Below the pieces are notes generated by a model. The model was not told where the DNA came from. It ran no database searches and saw nothing but the letters and a program-made list of their open reading frames with translations. A DNA stretch of 64,000 nt from Sinorhizobium garamanticum. Lineage in GTDB: Bacteria; Pseudomonadota; Alphaproteobacteria; Rhizobiales; Rhizobiaceae. Made by a program: the position numbers and the translations under genes. The stretch covers positions 2,859,001-2,923,000 of the forward strand of contig NZ_CP120373.1 of the NCBI RefSeq assembly GCF_029892065.1, in the 5' to 3' direction. Each line of letters begins with the position of its first letter. The stretch's first letter is position 1. This document shows, one piece after another, positions 15,293 to 24,279 of the stretch.

Positions 15293-17140
15293 ATGAAACG
15301 TCGCCTCACCACGATCCTTTCGGCCGACGTGGCCGGCTACAGTCGCCTCATGGGAACAAACGAGGCAGAAACGCTCGCGGCGCTGACGGCGCATCGGGCG
15401 GAGCTGGTGGACGCCATGGTCGCAGACCATCAGGGGCGCATTGTCAAGCTGATCGGCGATGGCATGCTGGTCGAGTTCGAGAGCGTGGTGAGCGCCGTCG
15501 ACTGCGCTGCCAAGATCCAGAAGGGGATGCGTGCGCGCAATTCGGCGGTGCCTGCGGACCGGCGGATCGAGTTTCGCATCGGCGTCAACATCGGCGACGT
15601 GATCGTAGAGAACGACGACATCTTCGGTGACGGCGTCAACATCGCGGCGCGGATCGAGAGTTTCGCGAAACCGGGTGGTGTGGCGGTGTCGGCCGCCGTG
15701 CGCGAACACGTCGGCAACCGGCTCGATCTTATCTTCGAGGATACCGGCGAGCAGCTCCTGAAGAACATCGAACGGCCGGTCAGGGTCTACAATGTTGTTC
15801 TTGATGCTCCGCAAGCGGCAAGCGACCGGTCCGATCGAGTGCCGGCAACGGCGCACAAGCCGTCCATCGCCGTCCTGCCGTTCAACAATATGAGCGATGA
15901 TCCCGCGCAGGAGTATTTTTCAGACGGTATCACCGAGGACATCATCACGGATCTCTCGAAAATCTCCGGCCTCTCCGTCGTCGCCCGGCACACGGTCTTC
16001 GCCTACAAGGGCACGCGGGTGACGGCGCAGCGGGTGGCGGCCGAACTCGGCGTCAGCTTCCTGCTGGAAGGAAGTGTGCGCAAGGCGGGCCAGCGCGTCC
16101 GCATCACCGGGCAGTTGATCGATGGCAGCGACGGACGGCATGTCTGGGCCGAACGTTATGATCGGAACCTCACAGACATCTTCGACATCCAGGATGAGAT
16201 TACGGAGGCGATCGTTTCCCAATTGAAGATCAGGCTTCTGCCAAGGGAGAGGAAGGCGATCGAGCAGCCTGCCACAGCGAGTGTCGAGGCCTACAACTAT
16301 TGCCTCAAGGGGCGAGAGCTTTTCCACACGATGACGAAGGCGTCGCTGCAGCACGCCCGGCGGATGTTCACTTACGCGGCGGAACTCGATCCGCATTTCG
16401 CGCGCGCCTATGCCGGTATTGCAGACTGTGATTCTTTCCTCTGCGGATTCCACGGCGTGAACATTCCGCCGGAATCCCTACTCGAGAATTGCGCCAAGGC
16501 ACTGGAACTCGATCCAGACCTGCCGGAGGTTCATGCATCACACGGCTACGCGCTCTCGACAGTCGGACGCTACCAGGAGGCGGCCTCCGCCTTCGAGCGG
16601 GCGCTTGCGCTCGATCCGAACTCCCATGAAGCGCACTATTTCTATGCGCGCCATTGTTTTGTCCGGTGCGATTACGAGAAGGCCGTCGAGCATTACGAGC
16701 GTGCCGCCGAGATCCGCCCCGACGATTATCGCTCGCCGGTCCTTGCCGGAAACGCGCTGGACCGTCTTGGCCAGCCGGAGAAGAAGGAACAGCTGATGAG
16801 GATCGGCCTGGAGCGCGTGGAGCGGAACATGGTGCTTCACCCGGAAAGCTCCGATGCCGCTCAGCTCGGCGCGTGCACATGCGCAGCCTTGGGAGAACGC
16901 GATCGCGCGCTGGATCTGATTGCGCGGGTCAATGCCATCGATCCGGAGGACGCGCGCGCATGCTACAACAACGCCTGCGCCTACGCTCTGCTAGGTGAAC
17001 AGGAGCAGGCGATGGAGTTGCTGGAACATTCCCTTCCGCTCGTCTCGCCGGAGCTTCACGCGTGGATCCGGAACGATCCTGATCTCGATGCGGTCCGCTC
17101 CCATCCGCGTTTCCAGGAGCTCCTGAAGACGACGAGATAA
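15293..17140 (+). CDS. Class III adenylate cyclase with TolB-like and TPR domains
   Basis: A 615-residue soluble protein. Residues 1-165 are a class III cyclase domain with all key positions: metal Asp12 in 'SADVAGYSRLM', adenine-selecting Lys52 and Asp56 in 'VKLIGDGM', and transition-state Asn116/Arg120 in 'GDGVNIAAR'. Residues about 190-310 match the TolB-like segment common in rhizobial cyclases ('SIAVLPFNNMSDDPAQEYF', 'LLEGSVRKAG', 'VWAERYDRNL'), and residues about 330-600 are TPR repeats. Catalytic residues are intact, so cAMP synthesis is expected, with the TPR part sensing or docking. One of three such genes in the window. Preceded by a repeat cluster. Confidence 0.9.
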   Translation: MKRRLTTILSADVAGYSRLMGTNEAETLAALTAHRAELVDAMVADHQGRIVKLIGDGMLVEFESVVSAVDCAAKIQKGMRARNSAVPADRRIEFRIGVNIGDVIVENDDIFGDGVNIAARIESFAKPGGVAVSAAVREHVGNRLDLIFEDTGEQLLKNIERPVRVYNVVLDAPQAASDRSDRVPATAHKPSIAVLPFNNMSDDPAQEYFSDGITEDIITDLSKISGLSVVARHTVFAYKGTRVTAQRVAAELGVSFLLEGSVRKAGQRVRITGQLIDGSDGRHVWAERYDRNLTDIFDIQDEITEAIVSQLKIRLLPRERKAIEQPATASVEAYNYCLKGRELFHTMTKASLQHARRMFTYAAELDPHFARAYAGIADCDSFLCGFHGVNIPPESLLENCAKALELDPDLPEVHASHGYALSTVGRYQEAASAFERALALDPNSHEAHYFYARHCFVRCDYEKAVEHYERAAEIRPDDYRSPVLAGNALDRLGQPEKKEQLMRIGLERVERNMVLHPESSDAAQLGACTCAALGERDRALDLIARVNAIDPEDARACYNNACAYALLGEQEQAMELLEHSLPLVSPELHAWIRNDPDLDAVRSHPRFQELLKTTR

Positions 17141-17151
17141 GAGGCGGCCCT

Positions 17152-18201
17152 TCAAATATGTGGCCCGAGCAAGGACAGGTCGGCCTCGCCGAGCCGGTCC
17201 TTGGCGGTCCATAGCTGGTGCCAATAGGGATAGATGACGGGCGGCAGGCTGACGGCGTCGAGCAGTTCGCGCTCCTCGTCGGTAAGCTTGAGGCTCGCGG
17301 CGGCGAGATTGTCGCGGAACTGTTCCTCCTTGCGCCCGCCGATGATGACGGAGGTCACACCCTTGCGGCCGATCAGCCAGGCGAGCGCCACCTGCGCGGG
17401 CGAGACGCCGCGCTCAGTGGCGATCGCCACCAGCATGTCGACGATCTTCCACAGCCGCTCTTCGTCGCGGATCGGCGGCTCGTTCCAACCGGCGAGCTGG
17501 CGCGTGCCTTCCGGCGTCTGGCCGCGCCGGTGCTTGCCGGAAAGCAGGCCGCCGGCGAGCGGGCTCCAGACGAGCACGCCGAGGCCCTGGTCGATCGCGA
17601 TCGGGATCAGCTCGTATTCGGCCTCGCGGGCTTCGAGCGTGTAGTGGATCTGCTGGCAGACGAAGCGGTGGCGATGCTCGCGGGCGCTGATGCCGAGCGC
17701 CTTCATGATGTGCCAGCCGGAATAGTTCGAGCAGCCGATGTAGCGCACCTTGCCCTGGTTGACGAGCGTGTCGAGCGCCGCCATCGTCTCTTCAAGGGGC
17801 GTCTGTCCGTCCCATTGATGGACCTGGTAGAGGTCGATGACGTCGGTCTTCAGCCGCCGCAGACTCGCCTCGCATTCGCTGATCAGGTGGTGGCGCGAGA
17901 GGCCGCCGTCGTTCGGGCCGGGTCCCATGGAAAAGCGCGCCTTGGTGGCTATCAGCACGCCGTTCTTGCGCTTGCCGCCGAGAACCTCGCCGATGATCTC
18001 CTCCGATGCGCCGGCGGAATAGACGTTGGCGGTGTCGATCAGGTTGACGCCGGCGTCGAGGCAGAGATCGACATAGCGGCGCGCTTCGTCGAGGCCGACA
18101 TTGCCGACCTGGGCGAACTTGCCGCCGCCGCCGATGGTCATGGTGCCCATGGTGATCGTCGAGACTTTCAGGCCCGAGCGGCCGAGCAGACGGTATTCCA
18201 T
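17152..18201 (-). CDS. Aldo/keto reductase
   Basis: A 349-residue NADPH-dependent reductase of the AKR superfamily, YajO/Tas-like branch. It begins 'MEYRLLGRSGLKVSTITMGTM', has the catalytic Asp/Tyr region 'LIDTANVYSAGASEEIIGE', Lys in 'VLIATKARF', His in 'LYQVHQWDGQTPLEETM' and the NADP-binding C-terminus 'VTSVIIGGRKEEQFRDNLAA'. Catalytic tetrad D-Y-K-H is complete. The start at 18201 has GGAAGGA upstream. Substrate unknown, probably small aldehydes. Monocistronic, convergent with the cyclase gene. Confidence 0.93.
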   Translation of the reverse strand: MEYRLLGRSGLKVSTITMGTMTIGGGGKFAQVGNVGLDEARRYVDLCLDAGVNLIDTANVYSAGASEEIIGEVLGGKRKNGVLIATKARFSMGPGPNDGGLSRHHLISECEASLRRLKTDVIDLYQVHQWDGQTPLEETMAALDTLVNQGKVRYIGCSNYSGWHIMKALGISAREHRHRFVCQQIHYTLEAREAEYELIPIAIDQGLGVLVWSPLAGGLLSGKHRRGQTPEGTRQLAGWNEPPIRDEERLWKIVDMLVAIATERGVSPAQVALAWLIGRKGVTSVIIGGRKEEQFRDNLAAASLKLTDEERELLDAVSLPPVIYPYWHQLWTAKDRLGEADLSLLGPHI

Positions 18202-18255
18202 TTGCCGATCCTTCCGTGGTTTTCGACAGCGTCCTGTGCATTCTGTCGCATGATG

Positions 18256-18353
18256 TCCTGCAGCACCGAGCATCTTTTCAGACGCACGAGGCTCGCTGCA
18301 GCACTTTGAACTGCTGCATGCTTTTATCCCTAAATCGGCTCCGATTTAAGGAT
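18256..18353 (-). repeat. RIME1-like element (degenerate)
   Basis: Reverse-oriented copy with both palindromes of the family: the AGACGC-type stem (18256-18300) and the TAAATCGGctCCGATTTA stem (18331-18348), joined by 'GCACTTTGAACTGCTGCATG'. The first palindrome has several mismatches compared with the best copies at 30415 and 34128. Confidence 0.75.
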
Positions 18354-18376
18354 AGCTGGCCTTGGCGCCCGCGACC

Positions 18377-19051
18377 TCAAAGGAAGCGTGCGGGAATCGC
18401 GTCGTGGTAGGGAAACAGGGGGAAGTAAGGTCGTGCCTCGGCGAGCGTGCGCTGAAAAGAGGGGCGCTCGAGCAGCCGCTCGAAATAGGCGGCGAGATTA
18501 GGATGGGTGCCATCGAAAGGCACGACGATGCCGGCATAGAAGAGGGCGGGGGCAGCGGCGCAATCGGCAATCGTGAAGCTCTCGCCGATTGCGAAAGTCC
18601 TGTCGGCCACCTGCCGTTCGATCATGTCATAGGCGACAGCCAGCGCCGCGCGCGCATCGAGGACGCCGCGCCGGTCATTCTCGCCCATCGCCCGCAGCTT
18701 GTCCGTGACGATCTTCTGCATCGGCACCTGGACATAGAGATCGTAGAAGCGATCCCAGAGCCGCGCTTCGAGGGCCTGCGCGGCGTCGAGCGGAATAAGC
18801 GGCTTTCTGCCGGGATAGTGCCGCTCGAGATATTCGATGATGATCGACGTTTCCGGCACCGTCTGGTCGCGGGCGTCGTCGCGCAGCACCGGAATCTTGC
18901 CGACCGGCCAGAGATCGAGGAAGCGGGCGTGCTCGTCCGCATCCGCCAGGTCGACCACCCGGCTTTCGAAGGGCGTGCCGGTCTCATAGAGCGCGATCAG
19001 CACCTTGTGGCAGAAGGAGGCGAGCGGATGGAGATAGAGGGTAAGCGCCAT
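18377..19051 (-). CDS. Glutathione S-transferase family protein
   Basis: A 224-residue GST. The thioredoxin-fold N-domain begins 'LTLYLHPLASFCHKVLIAL' with the active-site Ser/Cys region, has the cis-Pro in 'GKIPVLRDD' and the glutathione-binding 'ETSIIIEYLERHYPG'. The helical C-domain includes the N-capping motif 'FTIADCAAAPAL'. Expected role is glutathione conjugation, peroxide reduction or dehalogenation in the cytoplasm; substrate not readable. Monocistronic. Confidence 0.92.
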   Translation of the reverse strand: MALTLYLHPLASFCHKVLIALYETGTPFESRVVDLADADEHARFLDLWPVGKIPVLRDDARDQTVPETSIIIEYLERHYPGRKPLIPLDAAQALEARLWDRFYDLYVQVPMQKIVTDKLRAMGENDRRGVLDARAALAVAYDMIERQVADRTFAIGESFTIADCAAAPALFYAGIVVPFDGTHPNLAAYFERLLERPSFQRTLAEARPYFPLFPYHDAIPARFL

Positions 19052-19233
19052 GTCAAAATCCCTTGTCTTCGAGCCGATGCCGTCGCGTCAGGACTATAGG
19101 GCGCAATCGCGGTGCGAAAAAGGGAGCTTTGCGGCCCAGGATGGCCGGCGGACAAGAATCGCGGTCTTTCCGGCACCGGATGCGGGAATGCCCGCTTGGC
19201 GTAAATGGTGTTCGTCGCCGGCCCTCTCTCGCT

Positions 19234-19345
19234 CCGTCATCCTCGGGCTCGACCCGAGGATCCAAATTCGAGCGTCCAAGTCGGACCCGCGCGGCGGCAT
19301 CGGCTGCCCGTGCTTGGATCCTCGGGTCGAGCCCGAGGATGACGG
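19234..19345. repeat. Paired 32-bp palindromic repeat element
   Basis: The arm CCGTCATCCTCGGGCTCGAC..., 32 bp at 19234-19265, recurs as an exact reverse complement at 19314-19345 with 48 bp between. Each arm is itself palindromic (CCTCGGG-CTCGA-CCCGAGG). The same element occurs at 25737-25849 and 41630-41713, and a single arm at 25960-25988, so it is a dispersed BIME-like family. No gene is seen in 19052-19512. Confidence 0.88.
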
Positions 19346-19441
19346 AGGAATACGGGAAGGCCCGAGAGCCGGCAGCGAGAAGCAGTTCGTTTGAGCCGAG
19401 CGGCGGCGCGATGTCCCGCGCCACGGAAGCGGTGTGGTTGG

Positions 19442-19463
19442 ATTCCTGTGACGAGCACAGAAT
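19442..19463. repeat. ATTCCTGTG palindrome, copy with one deletion
   Basis: ATTCCTGTG-ACGAG-CACAGAAT: the right arm has lost one G relative to the consensus CACAGGAAT. Same dispersed family as at 3935. Confidence 0.65.
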
Positions 19464-19512
19464 GAGGTCGGCGCTGATGCGCAAAGGGCCGGCGGCCGCT
19501 CCGCCGATGCGG

Positions 19513-20094
19513 TCAGCCCATTCTGGCCGGAGGCGTGTCTGCAAAGGCCGCGACAAAGCCTTCCAGGCTCTCGCGGACGTAGTCCTGCACCGGCATACGC
19601 GGGTCAAAACTCCACCAAAGAAGGGCGCCCTGCCATTGCGAGGCCATCATCAGGCCGATGCCGGCGGGAGAAGCCGGAACGCCGGTAAAGCGCGCTTCGA
19701 TCGCGTCAGACAGCACGCCACGCCAGTGCGCGCCGCGGGCGCGGAGCTCCGGATCGCGCAAGTCCTCGCGCAGGATCATGAGGTCGTCGGCATAGGATTC
19801 GATGCCGCCATAATCGCCGGAAAGTCCGACGAGCAGCGTTACCGCGCCTTCGGGCGTTTTCGGTGTGTTCTCGGCAAGTTCGAGCGTCAGGCGGTCGAGC
19901 CGGTCCCAGGCCTGCGAGAGCGCCGCCTGGATGAGGCGGGCCTTGCTTTCGAAGCGCTGCACCAGCGTCGAGGCGGAAAGGCCGCAGTCTGCCGAAAGCG
20001 CTGCGAAGGTCAGCGCGTCCGGCCCTTGCCTCCGCATGATCGCGAGCGCCATATCGAGCACGTCTTTGTCAGGCAAGGTTTTGGGGCGAGGCAT
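19513..20094 (-). CDS. TetR-family regulator of the divergent catabolic cluster
   Basis: A 193-residue TetR-type regulator: helix-turn-helix in residues 8-55, 'DMALAIMRRQGPDALTFAALSADCGLSASTLVQRFESKARLI', then a helical ligand domain. Its HTH carries 'STLVQRF' where most members have 'GAFYxHF', so it belongs to a divergent branch. It is transcribed away from the SDR gene with an imperfect palindrome in the 83-bp gap, suggesting control of the SDR-to-GST gene series. Ligand unknown. Confidence 0.9.
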   Translation of the reverse strand: MPRPKTLPDKDVLDMALAIMRRQGPDALTFAALSADCGLSASTLVQRFESKARLIQAALSQAWDRLDRLTLELAENTPKTPEGAVTLLVGLSGDYGGIESYADDLMILREDLRDPELRARGAHWRGVLSDAIEARFTGVPASPAGIGLMMASQWQGALLWWSFDPRMPVQDYVRESLEGFVAAFADTPPARMG

Positions 20095-20109
20095 TTTGGA
20101 CCTTTATTT

Positions 20110-20129
20110 ATAACCGAATAAGCGTTTAT
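20110..20129. promoter_or_regulatory. Candidate TetR operator
   Basis: ATAACCGAATAAGCGTTTAT is an imperfect inverted repeat of the form ATAA-nCG-N6-CGn-TTAT in the 83-bp divergent gap, 16 bp from the tetR start and 49 bp from the SDR start. The surrounding sequence is A+T-rich, as expected for promoters. Confidence 0.55.
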
Positions 20130-20177
20130 ATATAGCGCTCACGCGAAATGCCAGATCAATTTTAATGGGAGGAAGCG

Positions 20178-21086
20178 ATGTCGCTTACGGGAAAAGTGGC
20201 GCTGGTCGCCGGCGGAACACGCGGCGCCGGGCGCGGGATCGCGGTCGAACTCGGGGCGGCGGGCGCGACCGTCTACGTCACCGGGCGGACGACGCGCACG
20301 GAGCAATCGGAGTACCGCCGGCCGGAGACGATCGAGGAGACGGCGGAGCGGGTGACTGCGGCGGGCGGCGTCGGGATCGCGATCCAGGTCGACCATCTGG
20401 AGGCGGACGAGGTGAGGGCACTCGTCGATCGCATCCACCAGGAGCGCGGCCGGCTCGACATTCTCGTCAACGACATCTGGGGCGGCGAGCGGCTGTTCGA
20501 GTGGAACAAGCCGGTTTGGGATCACAATCTCGAAAACGGGCTCAGGATACTCAGGCTTGCGATCGACACGCACCTGATCACCGCGCATTACGCGCTGCCG
20601 CTGATGATCGAGCGGCCGGGCGGGCTTCTCGTCGAGGTGACCGACGGCACGGCGGAGTACAATGCCGAGCATTATCGGCTGTCGCCCTTCTACGATCTCG
20701 CCAAGGTCTCGGCGAATCGGATGGCCTGGGCGCATGCCAAGGATCTTGCCGTGCACGGTGCGACGGCGGTTTCGCTCACGCCCGGCTGGCTACGCTCGGA
20801 AATGATGCTGGAAGCCTTCGGCGTGACCGAGGCCAACTGGCGCGACGCGGCTGAGAAGCAGCCGCACTTCGTCATCTCCGAGACGCCGCATTTCGTCGGC
20901 CGCGCGGTCGCAGCACTCGCGTCCGACCCCGACAAGGCCCGGTGGAACGGCAAGTCTCTTTCGAGCGGCGGCCTTGCCAAGGTCTACGGCTTCACCGATC
21001 TCGACGGCTCGCGGCCGGATTGCTGGCGCTACATGGACGAGGTGATGGATCCCGGCAAACCGGCGGACGCGACGGGATATCGGTAA
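20178..21086 (+). CDS. SDR-family oxidoreductase
   Basis: A 302-residue short-chain dehydrogenase/reductase. The cofactor motif is 'VALVAGGTRGAGRGIAVEL' (TGxxxGxG-type with AGGTRGAG), followed by 'YVTGRTTRT' which suggests NADP(H), and 'ILVNDIWGGERLF' in place of the usual NNAG. The catalytic Tyr/Lys lie in 'SPFYDLAKVSANRMAW' (Y-x3-K: YDLAK). Long SDRs of this type (about 300 residues, C-terminal 'SSGGLAKVYGFTDLDG') are common but mostly uncharacterised. GGAGGAAGCG precedes the ATG. First gene of the cluster facing the TetR gene, though a RIME-like element separates it from the next gene. Confidence 0.9.
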   Translation: MSLTGKVALVAGGTRGAGRGIAVELGAAGATVYVTGRTTRTEQSEYRRPETIEETAERVTAAGGVGIAIQVDHLEADEVRALVDRIHQERGRLDILVNDIWGGERLFEWNKPVWDHNLENGLRILRLAIDTHLITAHYALPLMIERPGGLLVEVTDGTAEYNAEHYRLSPFYDLAKVSANRMAWAHAKDLAVHGATAVSLTPGWLRSEMMLEAFGVTEANWRDAAEKQPHFVISETPHFVGRAVAALASDPDKARWNGKSLSSGGLAKVYGFTDLDGSRPDCWRYMDEVMDPGKPADATGYR

Positions 21087-21149
21087 GCGTCCGAGGTGTT
21101 CGTACCCACCTTCCGCGCTCCCCTTGACGGGCGTATGATCGCGCTGCTC

Positions 21150-21252
21150 CATGTTTCCTTAAATCGGGGCCCGATTTAGGGACAAGAACATGCAGCAATC
21201 CGAAGTGCTACAGCGACCTTTGTGCGTCTGAAAAGGCGCACGGCGCTGTAGG
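21150..21252 (+). repeat. RIME1-like element
   Basis: A complete two-palindrome copy: ATGTTTCCTTAAATCGGGGC/CCGATTTAGGGA stem, the linker ATGCAGCAATCCGAAGTG, and the CTACAGCG...GTGCGTCTGAAAAGGCGCAC...CGCTGTAG stem. It lies between the SDR and methyltransferase genes. Confidence 0.85.
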
Positions 21253-21279
21253 GCATGTGTTTGACGGGAGGCGGGCACG

Positions 21280-22092
21280 ATGGCGGAAATGGACAAGGTC
21301 TTTGCGGGGGCGATACCGGATCTCTATGACCGCCTGCTTGTGCCGCTCATCTTTACGGATTATGCGCACGATCTTGCCGCGCGCGTGGCCCGACTGAAGC
21401 CCCACGATCTTCTGGAGATCGCGGCCGGAACCGGCGTCGTCACCCGCGCGCTCGCCCCGCAGATGGACGCCAATGCCCGGCTCGTCGCAACCGACCTCAA
21501 CCAGCCGATGCTCGACCTGGCGGCGCAGAAGCAAGGGGACGATCCGCGCATCACTTGGCGGCAGGCGGACGCGCTGGCGCTGCCCTTTCAGGCCTGGAGC
21601 TTCGATGTCGTATTCTGCCAGTTCGGCGTTATGTTTTTCCCGGACAGGGTGCAGGCCTACCGCGAAGCCCACCGCGTGCTGAAGCCTGGCGGCTGTTTCC
21701 TCTTCAATGTCTGGGACGCGATAGAGGCGAACGAGTTGGCGCATATGGTGACTGAAGCCCTGGCCGTGCATTTTCCCGATGACCCGCCGCGCTTCCTCGC
21801 GAGAACACCGTATGGCTACGGTGACCCGGCCGCCGTCCGCGCCGACCTGGAGGCGGCCGGTTTCCGCAATATCACGCTGGAGACCCTGGAAAAGAAAAGC
21901 GGCGCGCTATCGGCCGAGGAGATCGCGACCGGTTTCTGCCAGGGGACGCCGCTCAGAAACGAAATCGAGGCCCGCGACCTATCGGGCCTCGGCGCGGCGA
22001 CCCGCGCAGCAACCGATGCCCTTCACCAGCGCTATGGCGAAGGCGCAATCGACGGGCGGATCAGGGCTCATGTCGTGGCGGCAAGCCGTTAG
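21280..22092 (+). CDS. Class I SAM-dependent methyltransferase (UbiE-like)
   Basis: A 270-residue methyltransferase. Motif I is 'LLEIAAGTGVVTRAL', motif II 'LVATDLNQPMLDLA', then 'WRQADALALPFQAWSFDVVFCQFG' and motif III 'EAHRVLKPGGCFLFNVW', all as in the UbiE/Coq5-type fold. The C-terminal third is helical and variable. It follows a RIME-like element and is followed 16 nt later by the citryl-CoA-lyase-like gene, so these two are probably co-transcribed. Substrate unknown; the neighbouring CoA ligase and VOC gene suggest an organic-acid or aromatic pathway. Confidence 0.9.
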   Translation: MAEMDKVFAGAIPDLYDRLLVPLIFTDYAHDLAARVARLKPHDLLEIAAGTGVVTRALAPQMDANARLVATDLNQPMLDLAAQKQGDDPRITWRQADALALPFQAWSFDVVFCQFGVMFFPDRVQAYREAHRVLKPGGCFLFNVWDAIEANELAHMVTEALAVHFPDDPPRFLARTPYGYGDPAAVRADLEAAGFRNITLETLEKKSGALSAEEIATGFCQGTPLRNEIEARDLSGLGAATRAATDALHQRYGEGAIDGRIRAHVVAASR

Positions 22093-22108
22093 GCCCCGGA
22101 GGGAATGC

Positions 22109-22906
22109 ATGCAAATCGGCAAACAGCAGACGGCGACGAGCCGGATCTCAACGGCGAGCGCGGAACGGGTCGAGGTGCGCGGCCGTGATCTCTGCCGCGA
22201 CCTCATGGGGCGGCTGACGTTTACGGAATACTTCCATCTGCTGACGACCGGCCGAGAGCCGACGGAGAACCAGCGCTATTTTCTCGACCTCTTGCTGATC
22301 GCGATCGCCGAGCACGGCATAATGCCGACCGTGCAGGCGGCGCGGATGACGCTAGCCGCCGACCCCGGTTCGCTGCAGGGCGCTCTCGCAGCCGGTCTTC
22401 TCGGTTGCGGGCCGGTGCTCGTCGGAACCGCGGAACTCTGCGGTGCGCTGCTGGTGAAGGCCGAGGCGCGCATCGCCGGCGGCGAGGATGCCGATGTGGT
22501 GGTGCGCGCATTGGTCACGGACATTCGCGAGGCGGGTGGCAAGGTGCCGGGCTTCGGCCATCCGGTGCACCGGCCCGTCGATCCGCGCGCCGAGCGCATT
22601 CTGGAACTCGCCGATCAGCGCGGCGTGAGCGGCACTCATGTGAAGCTCGCACGGATGACCCGTACGATCGCCGCCGAGGTCTGGGGCAAACCGCTGGTGA
22701 TGAACGTGTCCATGCCGATCGCCGCCGTGCTTCTCGACCTCGGCTTCCCGGTGACAATGATCAAGGCGATCCCGCTGCTCGCCCGGGCCGGCGGCATTCT
22801 CGCGCACCTGACGGAAGAGCGGGAAAACCCGATCGGCTTCGCCATGGCGTCGGCAGCGGAGGCGGCTGTCACCTACCGGAACGACGAAGAGGAGGGCGGC
22901 AGCTGA
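22109..22906 (+). CDS. Citrate-synthase-fold protein (citryl-CoA-lyase-like)
   Basis: A 265-residue protein matching only the C-terminal two thirds of citrate synthase. The region 'GKVPGFGHPVHRPVDPRAERI' corresponds to the citrate synthase His320 loop and DPRA segment. The segment that carries catalytic Asp375 in citrate synthase (NVDFYSG) is 'MNVSMPIAAVLLDLGFP' here, with Ser for Asp, and no equivalent of His274 is apparent. I recall this ~265-residue group being annotated 'citryl-CoA lyase' in proteobacteria without direct evidence. The start has GGAGGGA upstream at 22098-22104. It is followed after only 2 nt by the PaaK-like ligase gene, implying tight coupling with a CoA-thioester pathway. 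Confidence 0.8.
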   Translation: MQIGKQQTATSRISTASAERVEVRGRDLCRDLMGRLTFTEYFHLLTTGREPTENQRYFLDLLLIAIAEHGIMPTVQAARMTLAADPGSLQGALAAGLLGCGPVLVGTAELCGALLVKAEARIAGGEDADVVVRALVTDIREAGGKVPGFGHPVHRPVDPRAERILELADQRGVSGTHVKLARMTRTIAAEVWGKPLVMNVSMPIAAVLLDLGFPVTMIKAIPLLARAGGILAHLTEERENPIGFAMASAAEAAVTYRNDEEEGGS

Positions 22907-22908
22907 CC

Positions 22909-24216
22909 ATGCTTGATCCCGACATAGAGACGCTGCCCTGGCGCGAGCAGGTCCGGCTCGACGATCAGCTCTATCGACAGCAGATCGAATATCTGCTCGC
23001 CTGCTCGCGCTTCTACCAGACAAAGTTGGGGAGCGCCGGATTCGGCGCCGCCGCCAGGATCGGCGGTCTTGCCGCCATCGCCGAGCTACCCCTCACCGAA
23101 AAGAGCGAAATCCGCGCAAGCTGCACTGCGGCCGATCCGATGGGAACCCATGTGGCCGCGCCGATGGACGAGATCGTGCGGATCTATTCGACCAGCGGAA
23201 CGACCGGGACGCCGAGCTATATTCCGCTGACGGCGGGCGACCTCGACAACTGGGTGACGACCTCCGCGCGCAGCTATTCCGCCTCCGGCATCCGGCCGGG
23301 CGAGGCGGTCGTTTCCACCTACAATGCCGGGCCGTTCGTGGCCGGCGCAGCACTTGCCGCCTTCGATCGGCTTGGCCTGCGCCACATCCCCGTCGGCACC
23401 GGAAACACCGAGCGGCTGATGGCGGCGATCCGCCTCCTGCAGCCCGCGGCCGCGGTGATGACGCCCTCCTATGCGGCCTATCTCGGCGAGTGGGCGGCGG
23501 AGCGCGACTTTGATCTGAAAGGCTCCAGCGTCAGGCGGCTGCTGGTGGCCGGCGAGCCCGGCGGCGGCGAGCCGAAATTCCGGTCGCGGCTCGAAGAGGC
23601 GTGGGGCGCCAAGGTGACCGAGGCGATGGGCATCGGCGATATCGGCGTGTCGCTCTGGGGCGAGTGCGAGGAGCAGTGCGGTATGCATCTCGGCGCCCGC
23701 GGCTTCGTGCATGCCGAACTGATCGACCCGGAAACCGCCGCGCCCATCGCGCTTGAGGACGGCGCGCGCGGCGAACTCGTGCTAACGCATCTCCGGCACC
23801 GGGCGGCGCCGATGCTCAGGTTTCGCACCCGCGATCACGTGGAGATGTGGACATCGCCCTGCCGCTGCGGGCGAACGGCGCCACGGGTGCGCTGCATCGG
23901 CCGCACCGACGACCTGCTGATCGTGCGTGGCGTCAACGTCTTTCCCTCGGCGATCCGCGACGTGGTCAGCGAATTTGCGCCCGCCGTCAGCGGCGTGATC
24001 CTGGTGAGGCCCCTGGCGACGGGCCCGCGGCAGGAGCCGCCGTTGCCGGTTTCGGTGGAACTCGGCAAGGATCGCGAAGGCGGCCCGGGACTCGCCGAGA
24101 GCATCGAGAAGCGCATCCGCGAGGTGCTCGTCGTCTCGACGCGGGTAGAGATCCTGCCCTGGGGGTCGCTTCAGCGCAGCGAATACAAGTCGAAACTGGT
24201 GCAGAGACCGGAGTAA
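22909..24216 (+). CDS. Phenylacetate-CoA-ligase-like acyl-CoA synthetase
   Basis: A 435-residue adenylate-forming enzyme of the PaaK type. The P-loop-like motif is 'IYSTSGTTGTPSYIPLT' (about residues 86-102), later come 'EAMGIGDIGVSLWGEC' (substrate/adenylate region), the acid-Arg pair in 'MLRFRTRDHVEMW', a zinc-ribbon-like 'SPCRCGRTAPRVRCIGRTDDLLIVRGVNVFP' area typical of PaaK, and the C-terminal lid with Lys in 'SLQRSEYKSKL'. It should form a CoA thioester of an aryl or other carboxylic acid with ATP. Start ATG at 22909 lies 2 nt after the preceding stop; its ribosome site GGAGGG is rather distant, fitting translational coupling. Confidence 0.9.
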   Translation: MLDPDIETLPWREQVRLDDQLYRQQIEYLLACSRFYQTKLGSAGFGAAARIGGLAAIAELPLTEKSEIRASCTAADPMGTHVAAPMDEIVRIYSTSGTTGTPSYIPLTAGDLDNWVTTSARSYSASGIRPGEAVVSTYNAGPFVAGAALAAFDRLGLRHIPVGTGNTERLMAAIRLLQPAAAVMTPSYAAYLGEWAAERDFDLKGSSVRRLLVAGEPGGGEPKFRSRLEEAWGAKVTEAMGIGDIGVSLWGECEEQCGMHLGARGFVHAELIDPETAAPIALEDGARGELVLTHLRHRAAPMLRFRTRDHVEMWTSPCRCGRTAPRVRCIGRTDDLLIVRGVNVFPSAIRDVVSEFAPAVSGVILVRPLATGPRQEPPLPVSVELGKDREGGPGLAESIEKRIREVLVVSTRVEILPWGSLQRSEYKSKLVQRPE

Positions 24217-24279
24217 AATCAGGCTGGCGTGGTGCGGCTTCCGCCTGCGCTCCGCGAAACGAAAAACGGGAGGATGACG

